A DNA stretch of 64,000 nucleotides from Strongylocentrotus droebachiensis (Eukaryota > Echinodermata > Echinoidea > Camarodonta > Strongylocentrotidae), in assembly GCA_035222895.1 (NCBI GenBank), contig JAVYIG010007213.1:41513-105512 (forward strand), written 5' to 3'. This document shows, piece by piece, positions 1 through 12,465 of the stretch. Within the stretch, counting starts at the first letter, position 1; every line of letters begins with the position of its first letter. The translations under genes and the position numbers were made by a program. The notes under the pieces were generated by a model. It worked only from the letters and a program-made list of their open reading frames with translations. It was not told the origin of the DNA and searched no databases.

Positions 1-578
1 TGGTAACCCCATTTAGTATCTGTAAAATATCTAAGAGTTATTATAGATCAACAGTTGAAATGGGACGTACATATTGAGAATCGTGTACAAAGGTAAATTG
101 GTTCGATTATTCGGCATTATATCAAAGTTACGATTTCGAAAATATATATAAAACCCTTATTTTTCCTTTGCTTGACTATATCGATATTGTATACGGTTCT
201 TCTTCTCAGAAGTATACCAATCAATTAGAGAAGCTTTAAAGTAGGGCAACTCAAATTAATCTGAGAACTAATCCCTATCGACTTATCTCTAATGACAAAA
301 TTCATCAAGATAACGACCTTTGACCATTTTCATCGGTGTTTTCTCCCGAACCCATTCACGGAAGCCGTTTAATCGGAGTCACACCGATAGAAAGAGATTT
401 TCTACTGCTCTTCTTCTGCTCTTTAGCAGTATAATTTATTCGCATATTTCTCTTCTTTTCATCGGCTATTCCAGCGGCTTGTTCTCCTTTTTACCATTCA
501 TAGTGGCCGTTTCATCTAATGCGTCCGGATGCATCTGATGAAAATCAGGCCACTACGGCAGGGGTACTAGTGTGTTAA
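1..578 (+). pseudogene. CR1/L2-like LINE, RT thumb-region remnant
   Basis: The first 310 bases translate in broken frames to the C-terminal part of a LINE reverse transcriptase: KYLRVIIDQQLKWDVHIENR, then LLDYIDIVYGSSSQKYTNQL and EKL. The YLGVxxD...LKWxxHI block and the DY..VYGS...QLEKLQ block are typical of CR1/L2-like and Jockey-like LINEs. Frameshifts make it non-functional, and the 5' part is outside the window. Its 3' UTR appears to continue after the nested MITE (579-963). Confidence 0.7.
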
Positions 579-963
579 TTAAAGGGATCCGGTAACTTTG
601 TCTTAGATCCTTTAGAAATAATCCTTGATTTAGCTCATGCTGCAATGATAATTATAAACCTTTAGGTCAGTCAGGAACTCCATGACTTTTACAAGCCGAT
701 CGCCTGTCTGATTATCAAGATATTAATGATTGGAATAACAATTTTTGAAAACCGTTCGCCGGACGGTTTTCATAACACTACAGTCTATTGGGGAAAATGA
801 GTATGGTAAAACCGGTCACTCAAAGATTTTTACTTTTTTGAGGCACTTCTTGATCATTTTGTAGCGCGATTTTTTAGGGCTTCAATATTACACCATATCA
901 CAGACACTAGTAACATGTAGGACCGTGTATCTCAGATTTAACATTGTTAAACGATCCCTTTAA
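579..963. mobile_element. TTAA-flanked MITE (T2/Kolobok type), copy 1
   Basis: The element begins TTAAAGGGATC and ends with its exact 11-bp inverted complement GATCCCTTTAA. TTAA target duplication plus TTAAAGG ends fits T2/Kolobok elements; piggyBac also uses TTAA. It contains an internal hairpin GAAAACCGT...ACGGTTTTC near 750-774. A second copy lies at 31479-31828. It sits inside the LINE remnant covering 1-1266. Confidence 0.75.
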
Positions 964-1266
964 GGATGTTTATTTTAATACATTTAAGGGTGTACTAAGG
1001 GTGTTACTTTTTGTACTTTAAATTGAATTGTAATAAATGTCTTTATGTATAATTATTCATTTGTGTGTAGTGACCTTTGATATCATATGTCTATATATTT
1101 ATATCAAATTCTGGACCTCTGGGTGAAACAATGCCACCATGTTGGTGGATGCTGTGTAGGGCCATCCAGCCGTTTGTCTCTAATAATATGTGTACATATT
1201 GTGTAATGTTTAGATTATTGTACTTCTTTTTATACGTGAACAAATTCAAATCAAATCAAATCAAAT
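964..1266 (+). mobile_element. LINE 3' UTR with AAATC pentamer tail
   Basis: This non-coding stretch is probably the 3' end of the LINE interrupted by the TTAA MITE. It ends in AAATTC followed by about three AAATC units (1245-1266), the same style of pentanucleotide tail seen reversed at 15255, 22985, 52440 and 52743. No coding frame is credible. Confidence 0.6.
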
Positions 1267-1268
1267 AG

Positions 1269-1565
1269 CCATATATCGTCGGCCGGCTGGCAGAAGGGCA
1301 TTAGCGTGCGAGCGACTCGAAACTGCTTTTCAAATTATTCGCGTTTAAAGATTTGTTTTATATTAAAACTGCTTTCCGTCCTGAAAATTGGTTTCAAACT
1401 TAAAAGACTAATAGAAATGTTACAGTAGAACTAGTCCACAATTTTTTTTCTCGGAAATAAGTAAGTTTTATAAAAGTTTGAGATGATTAAGCGCTAACGC
1501 CCTTCTGCTTAACGCTTTATTTTTTACCTGCTAACGCCCTTCTGCCAGCCAGGCAACGATATGTC
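1269..1565. mobile_element. Short TIR element (MITE)
   Basis: The ends are imperfect inverted repeats of about 30 bp sharing GGCTGGCAGAAGGGC then RTTAGC, beginning near 1270 and ending near 1566. A second copy of the GCTAACGCCCTTCTGC motif lies just inside the right end (1493-1508). The interior is AT-rich and non-coding. Superfamily is not clear. Confidence 0.65.
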
Positions 1566-1741
1566 TCAAGTTCACCATAATTATTATAGATGAAGGCCGG
1601 CCAAAATTTAGCATATGTGATTCAAGGTCAACTGTGTTGATTTTATTCTTCATAGTGCTTTTTACAATTGTTATAAGACACAAATCGAACATTTCAAGCC
1701 AAAATGCACGTTCTAAAATGCTCAAAAACAATGGTGGGGCC

Positions 1742-2197
1742 CCTGAAGCTCTCTTTAAGTGCCATATCATTTGATTTTGGCGATCATGTTGTTCCACAAC
1801 CCTCGGCTCCTAGCCTTCTGTATTAGTACCACTCCCAGTTCTTTCACTCCTCTCTCTTCCAACAATTTATGCATACTGTCCATCCAAATTAAGGATTCTT
1901 TCTTCCCCTACTCCTTCTTCCCACAATTTTCCCTGTCAAAGCAAGATTATCTAGGCCTTCTTTACTTGTAATGTGACCCATGAACTTCAACTGCCTAATC
2001 AACATCTCACGTATCATTTTCCTTTGCACTCCAGCTCGTGTAAGAACTTCCTCATTACTAACTTTTTCAGGCCAGGGGATTTTCATAATTCTTGTTAAAA
2101 ACCATATTTCGCAACTTTCCAAACGCTTTTTAGTATCAGAGGCTAAAGTCCATGTTTCACTATCATACATAAGTACTTTGTAGATGTAACAATTCAA
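1742..2197 (-). pseudogene. RTE-type LINE, C-terminal domain
   Basis: This continues the RT segment at 2194-3268. Translation includes LMYDSETWTLASDTKKRLES, then CEIWFLTRIMKIPWPEKVSN, RQLKFMGHI and, after a frameshift, SRGLWNNMIAKIK. The YxSETWTL / RRML.I.W.xxVSN / L.xxGHI series is the conserved tail of elements often annotated as endonuclease-reverse transcriptase or craniofacial-development-protein-2-like. Stops and frame changes show it is dead. Confidence 0.8.
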
Positions 2198-3268
2198 TAC
2201 TCTTCTTCTGGTCCTCTTATACTCATTGTTCGATTTGTCAGAATTTTGCCTAACTTTGAAAATGCAGGTTTAGCGAGAGCTATCCTTCTCTTGCTGCCGA
2301 GGTAGTTAAATGAGGAGACTTGTTTAATAATATGTTCTTTCAGTTTCAAGTTGCATTTTGGACTACTCTTCTTGGATACCACCAGGCACTTTGTTTTGGT
2401 ATAGTTGATCTCTAGTCCCATTCTCTCAATTTCTTTTACAACTACATTCAGTAGTCTCTGGAGATCTTTCTCTGATTCAGAAAATAAAACAGTGTCATCA
2501 GCATATCTAATATTTGTGATTAAATGGCCACCCACTTGTATCCCATTTTCATCCTCCATTTCTCTTAGAATGATTTCACTATACATATTGAACAGGTCCG
2601 GCGACATAACACAACTCATGTCTGACTCCCCGTCAGATGTTAATATATTCACTACACTCTCCTTCTACCCTGACGCATGCAAACTGATTCCAATATAGAC
2701 TTTGTAGCAGTCTTAGATCTTTCCTATATATATCAAGCTTTTTCAGCTCTTCAAAAAGTTCTAAATGTTTTACTTTATCAAAAGCCTTTGAATAGTCAAT
2801 AAAACACATGTACACATCCTTTTGCATTTCGACTGCTCTCTCCGTTATATTTCTAACCACAAATATAGCATTTCTTGTGCCCGCATCCTTTACAAAACCA
2901 AATTGTTCCCTTCCGACCATGGGAGTTATTCTACTTCTTGGTCTCAAAAGCAAAATCCTCCAAATAATCTTAGTGATATGGCAAATAAGGCTGATTGTCC
3001 TATATTGCTCACAATCCACGGCTCCAGGTTTCTTTGGGAGAGTAATGAAAATGGATCTTCCCAATTCATCTGGAAATGTTCCGTCATTATATATTTTGTC
3101 AATAATTTCTGTTAATCTATCAACACCATATTCCTCTAATGCTTCAAACATTTCAATGACCACACCATCTGGTCCAGCTCCTTTGTTCTTCTTCATCTTT
3201 GACATTGCCCAACGGACTTCAGATTTAAGAATTTTCTCCCCTTTGACTTCATCTGCAAAACTCGGCAT
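2194..3268 (-). pseudogene. RTE-type LINE, reverse transcriptase domain
   Basis: Two overlapping open segments (2633-3268 and 2194-2652) carry RT blocks in order: KKNKGAGPDGVVIEMFE, LPKKPGAVDCEQYRTISLI, CFIDYSKAFDKVKH (motif A) and IRYADDTVLFSES (motif C, catalytic YADD). The frame changes near 2640, where the PQG block should be; a short deletion or frameshift there breaks the protein. It inserts copies by target-primed reverse transcription in intact relatives. Confidence 0.88.
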
Positions 3269-3454
3269 TGCTTCCCTACTATCTTCAACAACTTTGCCAA
3301 TGTATTGCGTCTACCTACTCATTTCAAACAGGATTTACCCATCTTTTCCTTTGTTACAGCCAGGGTTTGAACAACCAGACTTTTTACCTGAAATTTCATT
3401 TATTCTTTGGTAAACATTACTAGTCTTATCGAATTGATTTTCAATTTCTGCACA

Positions 3455-4445
3455 TTATTCGTTTAGCCAGCTCTCTTTTGCCTCATTACACTTTTGCCTA
3501 ATTTGTTTGTCTAGGTCCCTATATTTCTTGCATTGTCTATTTCCAAGTTTCTGTGTATCTTTCATCATTAAAAGAATCTCCTCAGTCATCCATTTGTTCC
3601 TTCTTCTTCTCTCTTTTATCGGCACATACTCTTCCGCTGTTTCTACCAGAATATTTCTTATCGTCTCCCACGTGTTTTCTTCACCTTCATTTATGAGCAA
3701 CTCAAACCTATTCTTTACTTGTACAGTAAATTCTTGACGTATGTCCGGTTTACTCAACTGTTTAAAATCCAGTATTTTTACAACTTTTGGTCTCTTGAGT
3801 TCTTTTAATTTGCACTGAAGTGTACATATCACCGGCACATGATCAGTCCCGCAGTCAGCCCCTGGATATCTTTTTGATTGTTTCACTGCTCTTTTAAATC
3901 TACTATTTAAGGCAATAAAGTCTATCTGGTTTCTGACGATGTCGCCAGGACTCTTCCAAGTGTATACTCGTCTAGGGTGTTCTTTGAACCAAGTATTAGG
4001 GATGACCATGTGCTCCCCTCACACCACTGAACCCATCTGTCCCCTCGTTCATTCCTTTCACCAATTCCATGCGGACCTACTGCTTTGCCCTCTGTACCAT
4101 GACCGACTTTAGTATTCCGGTCTCCAGGGACAATGACAAAGTCATTCGATTTGCACTGAGATTTAGCTTCATCTAAGGAACCGTGTCAATAACTTCGTCA
4201 GCATTATCTGCCGTTGGTGCATAAATCACTATGATTGAGATGTTAAAAGGGTGTCCCTGTAGTTTCACTAGGAGTACTTATACACCAGTGTCCCAACACA
4301 CTCTTTGAGATATCTGGATCCAGCAGTAACCCACACCTCTGTCATGCTTTTCACCTCCTGCATAAATCAATCTGTACTCATCTATCACAAACTCGCCGTT
4401 ATTCAGCCATCTTGTTTCATTTAGTCCCAGTCCCAATATGAAACA
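3455..4445 (-). pseudogene. RTE-type LINE, AP endonuclease domain
   Basis: The open part 3455-4009 includes RRVYTWKSPGDIVRNQIDFI, then GADCGTDHVPVICTL: the YTWxSP / NQIDxI / SDH-type end of an APE endonuclease. The upstream 430 bases continue it in broken frames with LGLNETRWLNNGEFVIDEYR and IVPGDRNTKVG (normally GDFNxKVG). A basic linker (KERRRRNKWMTEEI) precedes the RT domain. The 5' end of the element is near 4450-4480, 200 bp from atlastin exon 7. Confidence 0.82.
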
Positions 4446-4687
4446 CTGGCTTCTAAAAAGTCAGTGCAATCCTATTTTAGCATCATATTATACCAAGGAA
4501 CCCGCATTGAAAATTGTTGAGCACCTGTTGGAACCGTATGTGTGCCTAACTCTATAGGATGGGAGGAAAACGTGCGAGGGGCTGTATAATCTCTTTTCAC
4601 GTTACCTACTACCTCTTCCTCTCTTCTCTCTTTCTCTTTGGGCACTCAGGGTGGGGAAGGGGGCATTGCAAGTAGCATGTAACTCAC

Positions 4688-4815
4688 CTTCAGGAACTGC
4701 ACAAGATTCCCGCACGTGATTTCTTGACCATCAATCTTCTTCTTTATGAGATTATCATAAGAAGAAATAAACTCTACGAACTTCTTCACATGATTCCTGA
4801 ATTCTTCATCCGCGT
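4688..4815 (-). CDS. atl: Atlastin-like exon 7 (end of GTPase domain)
   Basis: The exon is 128 nt, entered in phase 1 after a CT-rich tract and TTCTCAG, and ending AAG|GTGAGT. With the last base of exon 6 it gives 43 codons: DADEEFRNHVKKFVEFISSY followed by DNLIKKKIDGQEITCGNLVQ and FLK. The block IDGQEITCGNLVQFL matches the atlastin segment at the end of the G domain, just before the three-helix bundle, with the same length. It is separated from exon 6 by 22.5 kb of repeat-filled intron. The phase match makes a chance open frame very unlikely. Confidence 0.9.
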
Positions 4816-4889
4816 CTGAGAAAGAGAAGAAACGAAATAAGAATCATTATACATTGTCTGAGAAAGACGCAACTTGAAATAGTGCTCGG

Positions 4890-5070
4890 GGCGGTTAATT
4901 AGAAAAATTATAATAATTATGATAATTCAAATAATAATAATAACCTAGATTAATTATAATAATAATATTAATGCTGATACCAAATAATAATATTAATAAT
5001 GATAATCATAATATTATAACTGATAAAAAATGAAATTATAATAATGATAATAGTAGTAATAATAATAATT
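4890..5070. repeat. AT-rich AAT/ATT microsatellite-like tract
   Basis: About 180 bases of imperfect AAT, ATT and GATAAT trinucleotides directly downstream of exon 7 on the plus strand. No gene signal is present. Confidence 0.8.
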
Positions 5071-8000
5071 CAATTTTAAGTTGTATTATTTCGGTTTCTT
5101 TCATATTTCATTTATATATTTGAGATTTTGCAATTGTTTTACAGAGTCAATAGTACGTATACACATAAATTATATATATTAATAGAGACAAAAAGAAAGA
5201 GAAAGTTAGTACCTCATATCATTTTATTTGAATGCGTTAATTTTAATAGACTGAACTAAAGAGAAGAGTTAAATTGTGAGTTATAGGCCCCAAAGGGCAA
5301 TTAATTGTTTCATAATAGTCTTTAAAGAAAGAGGGAGTGAGAGATTAATGTAAATCAATGACAGTAACAGAATGCGTATTTAAAGAAAAAAGAGGCAATG
5401 TTAGAGTCACTTTCATTATAATAAATGTAACAAATTCACATCATTTGACTTTGTCCAATACCTGTATAAACTTTTATTACCTTTTTAAATGTGCATATCC
5501 TAAAGATTTGGTAACCACTACAACAACAACAAGAACATCAGAAAAATTACAATAATGTAGTCACATATGAACTAATGGGATCAAAATGTTAGCCGTTCGT
5601 TTTTTTTAAATATAAACTAGCGAAATGCATTTAAAGCCATATCACCCCGAGCGCCCTGCAGCCCGCGACGAACATGACGAACGGAACTCTTAACCTACAC
5701 AATGAATGCCTTCCCTTAATTATAATGCTAATATAATAGAAACACTACTTCCTGGCTCAACAGACACTTGCAACGTTTGTGCAGAAAGAAAACTTATATA
5801 GTATCAAGAATATATAAAAATCCGTAATAATTTTATTATAAGAAATAAGTAAAACAAAGAAAAACTAGAAATGCAATCGTGTCAGAACGATGTGCGTTCA
5901 ATGACGCCATGTTTCTACGTGTCAAACGAAAGAGCTTCTCTCGGACTAGCAATTTGCACGAAATCTGTAGCTTCTGTGATATTGGAGATAGGTAGGGCGA
6001 AAGAAAGGCCTCAACAGTGACCTTGATGGGATGGTACTATGCCTACGAAGTTTGAAAGAAATTGGGATAGGGGAAAGAACCTAGAAAGGGCTCGCAAGCA
6101 CTGCGTACAAAAACCAATGGGATTTGGTGCATGTTCGTCATTGCAATAAAGATCGTTCGGGGGGCCAAAAGCGTGAACCCGATATGCCCCATAGACAATG
6201 CGTGTAATGAATGGGCGGAAAACGTACAGGATCTGTATTATGACTGGAGTTAAATTGTTTTTTTTTTCTCTCTCTCTCTTTACGTCTCTTTATGGGCCGT
6301 ATTTGGTATCATTAGAAAGAAAATTTCATGGTTGTTATTGTAAACCACTCTTTTTTTTTCTATGATAATCCTATCGAAACACGTGATGTAAAATAGATTT
6401 ATAGGACAAAATGGCGTCTTAAGTAGCCCCCTTGACCAATTTCAAAAATCCGGCCAAGAGGTGCCCTGCGTATTGAAACTCGGCATGTCACTGCAAATTT
6501 TCAAGGAAAAAAAAGGACGTTTAAGGGGCGAAAAGCAGTCTGAAAAAATGACGTCATAGCCGATACGTGTTAGATTCGGGCGGAAACTCGGCGGAATTCG
6601 TATAGTGACCTTTGTTCAAATGCGATTTCCTCACAATTTTCTGTGTGAACATATACTATACTTTGTATTATGCAAAAGGGCACTTCATTGCGGTCAGTTT
6701 GACACCATTGTTATCTCCGCGCAATGTATTGCACGCATTAAACGCGCTATTACGTAATGCATAGTAACTTCATCATTTTTGGCGATAACTTTGCGCTGAC
6801 ATTATTAAAATTTACCAAACTTGGCAGACAGTTGTCACGTATATGGATACATGTGTCTGCCAAGTTTCATTGACGTAGGTATAACGAGCGCTATTGTAGA
6901 GCAAGTTGAAATTATTTCTCAATTTTCTTGAAAACTGCATATTTTGAGGGCATTTTTCGCAAAGTCAGTCAGTGTTAGGGTATATAATTTTGTATATGGC
7001 TGGAAAGGGCATATGTTCAAGTATCTAAATCCAAAAAAGGGTTCGGGTCTGCCAAGCCATAATGGAGATACGGCCACAGAAAGAAAGCCAATTCCCAGAA
7101 CTTTAGAGGGCGCTATTTATGTTTTGCATAGCCATTGGAGCGAAGATGAGACGAAACGGAATTGGTTGAAGAAAGTTATTGCAATCTTTAGATTTTTAGG
7201 GGTCCATTTTTCAAGAGTTTGAGAGATTGTTGACGGAGTCGGTTTCAGATTTGAATTTTGAGTACAAAGATGGCATTTTGAAGGTCAGGTTATGCGTCGC
7301 AGATGAAAGAACATCTCTTAGACTATCTAGAGGAATTTGTTAGAAGTTTGTAGGACCTAGGAAAGTGGAGATAAGAAGGAAGAAAATAAGGCCCTAAAAT
7401 GGACCAGAAACGGACATAATGGCGCCTGGACGGTTATGCATGAGTGATTTCGAAAATCGAAGAATGTAGTGACCTTGATGAGATGTTAGAGATGATGCCT
7501 ACTAAATTTGAAAGGAAAAGAACATGAGGAAAGCACCTTACTAGGAATAACAAGCCCTTCGTGCAAAACGAATGCGATTTCCGGACGATAAGGATAAGGA
7601 AAAGGAGAATATTAATTGGGCAGAATGTGATCGAAAACAAGGCAATGACGAAGGTCGTCATTGCAACTAGACATGTAATACTTCTTTGAAACAAGTATAG
7701 GTGGGCTGTTCCAACTAAAATTTGAGACAAAATAGAGCAACAAAAAAAAAAATAAAAAAAAAATTTGAGCATATTGACGCGCGCAAACGTGCGCGTCGTG
7801 GTGCGCGCGCAGATTTTTATGACAAGTTATGTTGAACCTTGACCTGAAGTTCATGTGTTTCAAATATGGATCAGTTTTGATGACTCGTTACGAAAATATG
7901 ATCATGAGTTGATTTTCAGAAAATTTCACAAAATGGCACCTAGATAACGTCATCGGTCATGGTCAAGGTTTAAAACCTTGTTTTGCTTTGTCCATATGTC

Positions 8001-8142
8001 TTTACACTATGTGTGCTAAATTTCAAGGCATTTGATTGAGCCATTTTCAAGTTATCTTTGAAACAAAAAAGAAGGTGGAAATAAGAAAAATAAATAAATA
8101 ATTAGACAACTAGTAACCCCATGTTTGGAACAAGTATAGGTG
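5071..8142. other. Intron 6 DNA with weak direct repeats; no gene
   Basis: No open frame here looks coding. Two segments are imperfect direct copies: 6016-6160 and 7464-7600 share AGTGACCTTGATG, ATGCCTAC and TTTGAAAG in order. A 20-bp exact direct repeat (ACAAGTATAGGTGGGCTGTT) lies at 7691-7710 and 8130-8149. Position 7770-7825 is an alternating GCGCGC patch, like one at 33520-33800. Confidence 0.5.
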
Positions 8143-8150
8143 GGCTGTTA

Positions 8151-8470
8151 CAGTGGCGGATCCAGGGTTGGGGGGGGGGGGGGGGCTCCCCTGGGAAAAA
8201 AGAGAGGTAAAAACACGTTAATTTGATATTTATTTGGAGACGCGCCCCCTTCCCTGGTGTTCAAGGAGGGAAGGGGGTGCGATTTTAAAGTTTTCGAGGG
8301 CAAACATAAAAATAGTGCTATTAAACGCCCCTCCCCCTCCCCACCACTGAGCGAATTATCGGCCGGCCCATTTTCAAATTTTCTGGGGCCAAAACAAAAA
8401 ATATTGCTCCTTACCCCCCCCCCCCCCCTTCCCCCCTTCCCCCCTCCCCCCCCCCCCCCCGAGATACTGC
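8151..8470. mobile_element. hAT-like element, left end with G/C tracts
   Basis: It begins CAGTGGCGGATCCAGG, the terminal motif shared with several elements in this window, followed by a long G run and later C runs (8415-8460). I could not find a matching right end or an 8-bp duplication, so it is a truncated copy. The proline-rich open frames here are artefacts of C runs. Confidence 0.5.
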
Positions 8471-8714
8471 TAAAAAAAAGACTGTCATGTCACCTTCCAT
8501 GGGCATAAAATGCAAATTTAAAACATTCTGACATGTGGCCTTTATTCGAAATTTTCACTATGATGACGTCATCAAAATGGAAATGGTGATTACTGAGCTC
8601 GTAGAAATTGTCACCATATCAACATATCGAAATTTGGAAGAAAATCGATCAGCTAACTAAAGATACGACAGGGAATTCATGAAAACAATGACATTTTTAA
8701 AGAAAATGTTACGT

Positions 8715-9078
8715 CAGTGGCGAATCCAGGGCCCGGCCGCCTCCCCTGGCCCCCAAACAGGTAAAAACACCCTTTTTTTTTATATAACAAAAGAACTCAA
8801 GCCCCCTCTCTTGGTACCAAAAGGAGGAAGGGGGTGGGTGTTGAGTGAATAAATAGCATTATCCCCCCCCCCCCCGTTGGGCCAAAAAACACCAAAAAGT
8901 GCTCCTTACTAGAAGTCGGGCCCCTCCCCTGGTGCTCAAGGGGAGAGGGGCTGGATGTTGAGTTTTAAGAAATAGCGCCATTACCCCCCCCCCCCGATTA
9001 TTCACCGGCTGGCTGAGAAAATATTTTTCACGAATGGGGCCCCCATTCTAGCCTTGTCGCCGGCTGGATCCGCCTCTG
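8715..9078. mobile_element. hAT-like non-autonomous element with 8-bp TSD
   Basis: The left end is CAGTGGCGAATCCAGG and the right end is CTGGATCCGCCTCTG, imperfect inverted repeats. The flanks are TGTTACGT (8707-8714) and TGTTAGGT (9079-9086), seven of eight bases equal, fitting an old 8-bp target duplication. The interior holds two degenerate units with CCCCTGGTxxxCAAG(G), GTGTTGAG-like text and C runs. No transposase. Confidence 0.72.
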
Positions 9079-9086
9079 TGTTAGGT

Positions 9087-10789
9087 AGATATACGATTAA
9101 ACAATTCATGCACATTTTGAAGCCAATGGTGTTACCCTACACGATTCAGAAATAGGTAATTCTAAGAATATTTTGTCAATGCTGCTCCTCTTTGTTATAT
9201 CCGAAAACATGGGTACATCGGGCAATAATTTTCGACCTCAAATACCTATAAATCCTTATACTATCTTTCGTACTCTTATTCATCAATCTGAAATAATTGA
9301 TATAACTTGTAAATTCAAGAATGGAATAGATTCTAGTTTTTTCTTTATAAATGGCCCAACGTATAAATTTACTCTTACTCATGTATTATACATTTGTTTC
9401 TATATTTTGTATATTGTTTGCATACCTTATGTTTTATATAATTATCCATATTTGTTGTATAACTGATTTTGTTTGATTGCAGAAAATAATGTCTTTAAAA
9501 TGAAATGAAATATCTGGATCAATAGGGAACTCAGTTCACACTGTATCAGATTGCCACTTGAAATCGTATATTTTATTGTATTCAAATTTGCAAAGACATA
9601 AATCAAAGGACTCATAAATATATGTATGTGATATGTTTTCAATAAATGAATACACTCTCTAAAACATATATTAGAGTTTTCCTTTCCTTCTCTAAAATGG
9701 GTTACAACTGATTTCAACTAAACTCTCTATTTCATACAAATACAATATACTTCTGTTTGTATCCAAATATTCTATCATGTCAATATCTCATAACCAATTA
9801 ATCTCCAAAGACTAAATCTAGTTTAAATGACCATACGAAAAATACATGCATAACCAACAAAGAAATGACAAATATAGTCATTTCTTTCATTTCTATTACC
9901 AAATCCTCAAACTATAAACTTCCCTTGCCCTCCTGGGTTCTTACAAGTAACAATTTTATAACCTTGCCCATCGCATTTTTTGATGAAACAATTTTATACA
10001 TTACAATTCATCATAATTATATTTAATATTTCTTTAAGGATCGATATAAGCGATCATATTTTATATATACCACATTCTAAATTGCTCTAAATGCATGAAC
10101 TGGTTATATTCCACTGTTTTATAACCAAAATAGATAATTAATAATATCACTGGAACTTTCCACTTTAAAATTACGAGCCACGTCTACAATTCGTAAAACG
10201 CCACCTACGTTCAAACCAAATACCTTTACACGTATGCAACAAACTCAAATCTCTTCAAGTACCAAATACGAATGTACATTTCAATACCAGCTTATTCTTT
10301 TGCTTGAGCTCTGAGAATTATACATTTATCATACTTCTTTCATACATAAATGAAATTACTAAATGTTCAATGTCAACTATCACAAAAACTCACTTCTTAG
10401 GCGACAATCTGGCGTCACAAGTAAAATAAATTTGTCTCTCGACAACTGCTGACGTCTTGCTCTGTATTCTGTCAAGTTGTTGTTGTTGTTGTTGTGTTTT
10501 GGTTTATTGGCGATTAGTCAGTAATTTGACTATTGTCACCAAAATACTTTACGGCACGTGTGATATCTCTCATTTTTGTATTTTTGAAAAATATATTTAA
10601 TTCGTTTTATATTTATCTATCTTTTAAGATAGTATCGAAAAATAATATCGTAAGCAAATCATGTTAGTGTTTCTTAACAGTACGTGCAGATTATTTGTTA
10701 TATCACATACACACCATACATAAATATGTATATAATATATTACCTACATAAGCCTCTATATTCAATAATAAATTATCATACCATTTATC
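9087..10789. other. AT-rich non-coding intron DNA
   Basis: About 1.7 kb of AT-rich DNA with short, unconvincing open frames. A GTT run is at 10480-10500. I recognise no gene or repeat family. Confidence 0.5.
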
Positions 10790-11110
10790 ATTGTTGTTAG
10801 TTTTTCTTATTTTATTTTCTTATTACATTCTGTTATTATATTTTTAATGCACCGAGTGTAATTTAGCATATTTATAATATTGTTTTACTGTTCTTATTTT
10901 ATTTCCTTATTACATTGTGTTATTATATTTTTAATGTACTGAGTGTAATTTAACATATTATAATATTGTATTATGTTTCACTGTTCTTATTTTATTTTCT
11001 TATTACATTATGTTATTATATTTTCAATGTACTAGTGTAATTTAGCATATTTAGAGTATTGTATTATGTTTTACTGTTCATCAAGGGAGGTATTACTTCC
11101 TGATAGGGAA
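10790..11110 (-). repeat. Three tandem units, probable LINE 3' UTR
   Basis: Three imperfect units of about 92-98 bp begin near 10803, 10893 and 10985, each with TTCTTATTTTATTT, TGTTATTATATTTT and GAGTGTAATTTA. They lie just downstream (on the minus strand) of the I-like LINE, so they are probably its 3' UTR; some LINEs end in tandem 3' UTR units. Confidence 0.6.
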
Positions 11111-11227
11111 CCGTTTCGTTCTGTGAACGAACCGTACTACAGCTTTTTGTATACTGGACTCACTCTTTTTAAGTATTCCATAATTTTTCCCGGTTGGGAT
11201 TCGTTTATTTCTTTTAAAAACATAGCC

Positions 11228-12436
11228 CTTTCTATAATATAGTTAGGGCAATGTACTCAAAAAACGTTTTACAGTCATTATTTCACTGGGGCATCTATTA
11301 CAGAAACCAGTAGCACGAATTCTCAATCTAAGGAGATCTTGGTTAAGTCCAAGGACTCCAAAGCGGAGTCGATGAATAATTGTTGAATGTTGTCTCTCTA
11401 ATGAACATATATATTGTTTATTAACATCTTTTTGAAATGTTTTCAAATACGAGTTGGTTTTGTTCCACGTTTCTTGCCAAAGGAGTTTGGAACTTGTAAT
11501 AATTAAGCTTTTCATTTCTGACATATTTAGATTATTATTGACTTCTATTTTCTTTACTAATGCGGCCTTTGCGTTGAAATCCGCCATCTCGTTCCCTTTT
11601 ATTCAACAATGTCCAGGTATCCACTCTACGTATATATCAATTTCTTTACTCTTTAAGTGAGTAGTCATGGTGAGAATTTCCAGAATAAAACATTCGTCCT
11701 TCTGTTGTTGTAATGCAAGTGCACTCAGTGAATCACTAAAAATAACAACCCCCACATAAATATCTAATTCATCTACCCATCTGAGAGCAAGAATGATGGC
11801 AGCCAATTCAGCCCTGTACGAAGAGGTAAAATTTGCTAACCTTTAGCTCCGATGTACAGAATAGTAAGGGACGTAACAAGCAGCTGCAGAGGTCCCTCTT
11901 TCAGGTACTTTTGATCCATCGGTGATTATGTAATTGAGTCGCCCATTTAGTATGTATGATTTCCAGGCTGCTTTGTTTTTGCTGTGTAGGATGATCTGTT
12001 TTCTTTATTCGAGTACTTAATTCCGTTGACACTGCCGGAGAGTAAAATAACCATGGTGGAAATGGGGAGGAGGTTATCGTTTCTATACGTTTTCCCGGAT
12101 TGCTTTGTATTCTATATCCAAAAGGTTTGTTTACGTTTTTCCCTTCAAGTATTCAAAATGCCAACATGGTTCAATGTTTTTCAACAACGGATGATTCGCC
12201 AATCTTTCGATGTTTTGTCTATATTTACTTGAAAGCATTTGTCTTCTTATATCCAAAGGCATTTCCCCCATTTCCACCTGTAGTGATTCTAAGGAGGTTA
12301 AGGGCAGCCCACCTGCGCATATTCTCAGTGCTTGGTATTGGACAGAGTCAATGGCTTTTTTGGTGGTAGCAGCTGCACTGTCATACGCCTCACATCCGTA
12401 ATCAAAAAGAGACCTTATAAGTGCTCTGTACACCAT
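11228..12436 (-). pseudogene. I-like LINE: post-RT, RNase H and C-terminus
   Basis: The segment 12131-12436 gives VYRALIRSLFDYGCEAYDSA plus VQYQALRICAGG, the RT thumb. RNase H follows at about 11590-11840: SSYRAELAAIILALRW, VVIFSDSLSALAL and WIPGHC, then after an in-frame TGA IKGNEMAD, giving the expected acidic residues E, D, D. The C-terminal piece (11228-11587) includes HRLRFGVLGLNQDL, CNRCPSE and, after a frameshift, HCPNYIIERAMF. RNase H after RT points to the I group (I, Nimb, Ingi). Stops and shifts make it defective. Confidence 0.8.
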
Positions 12437-12465
12437 AATAAGTGATTTCGAGGAGCTTCCCCAGT

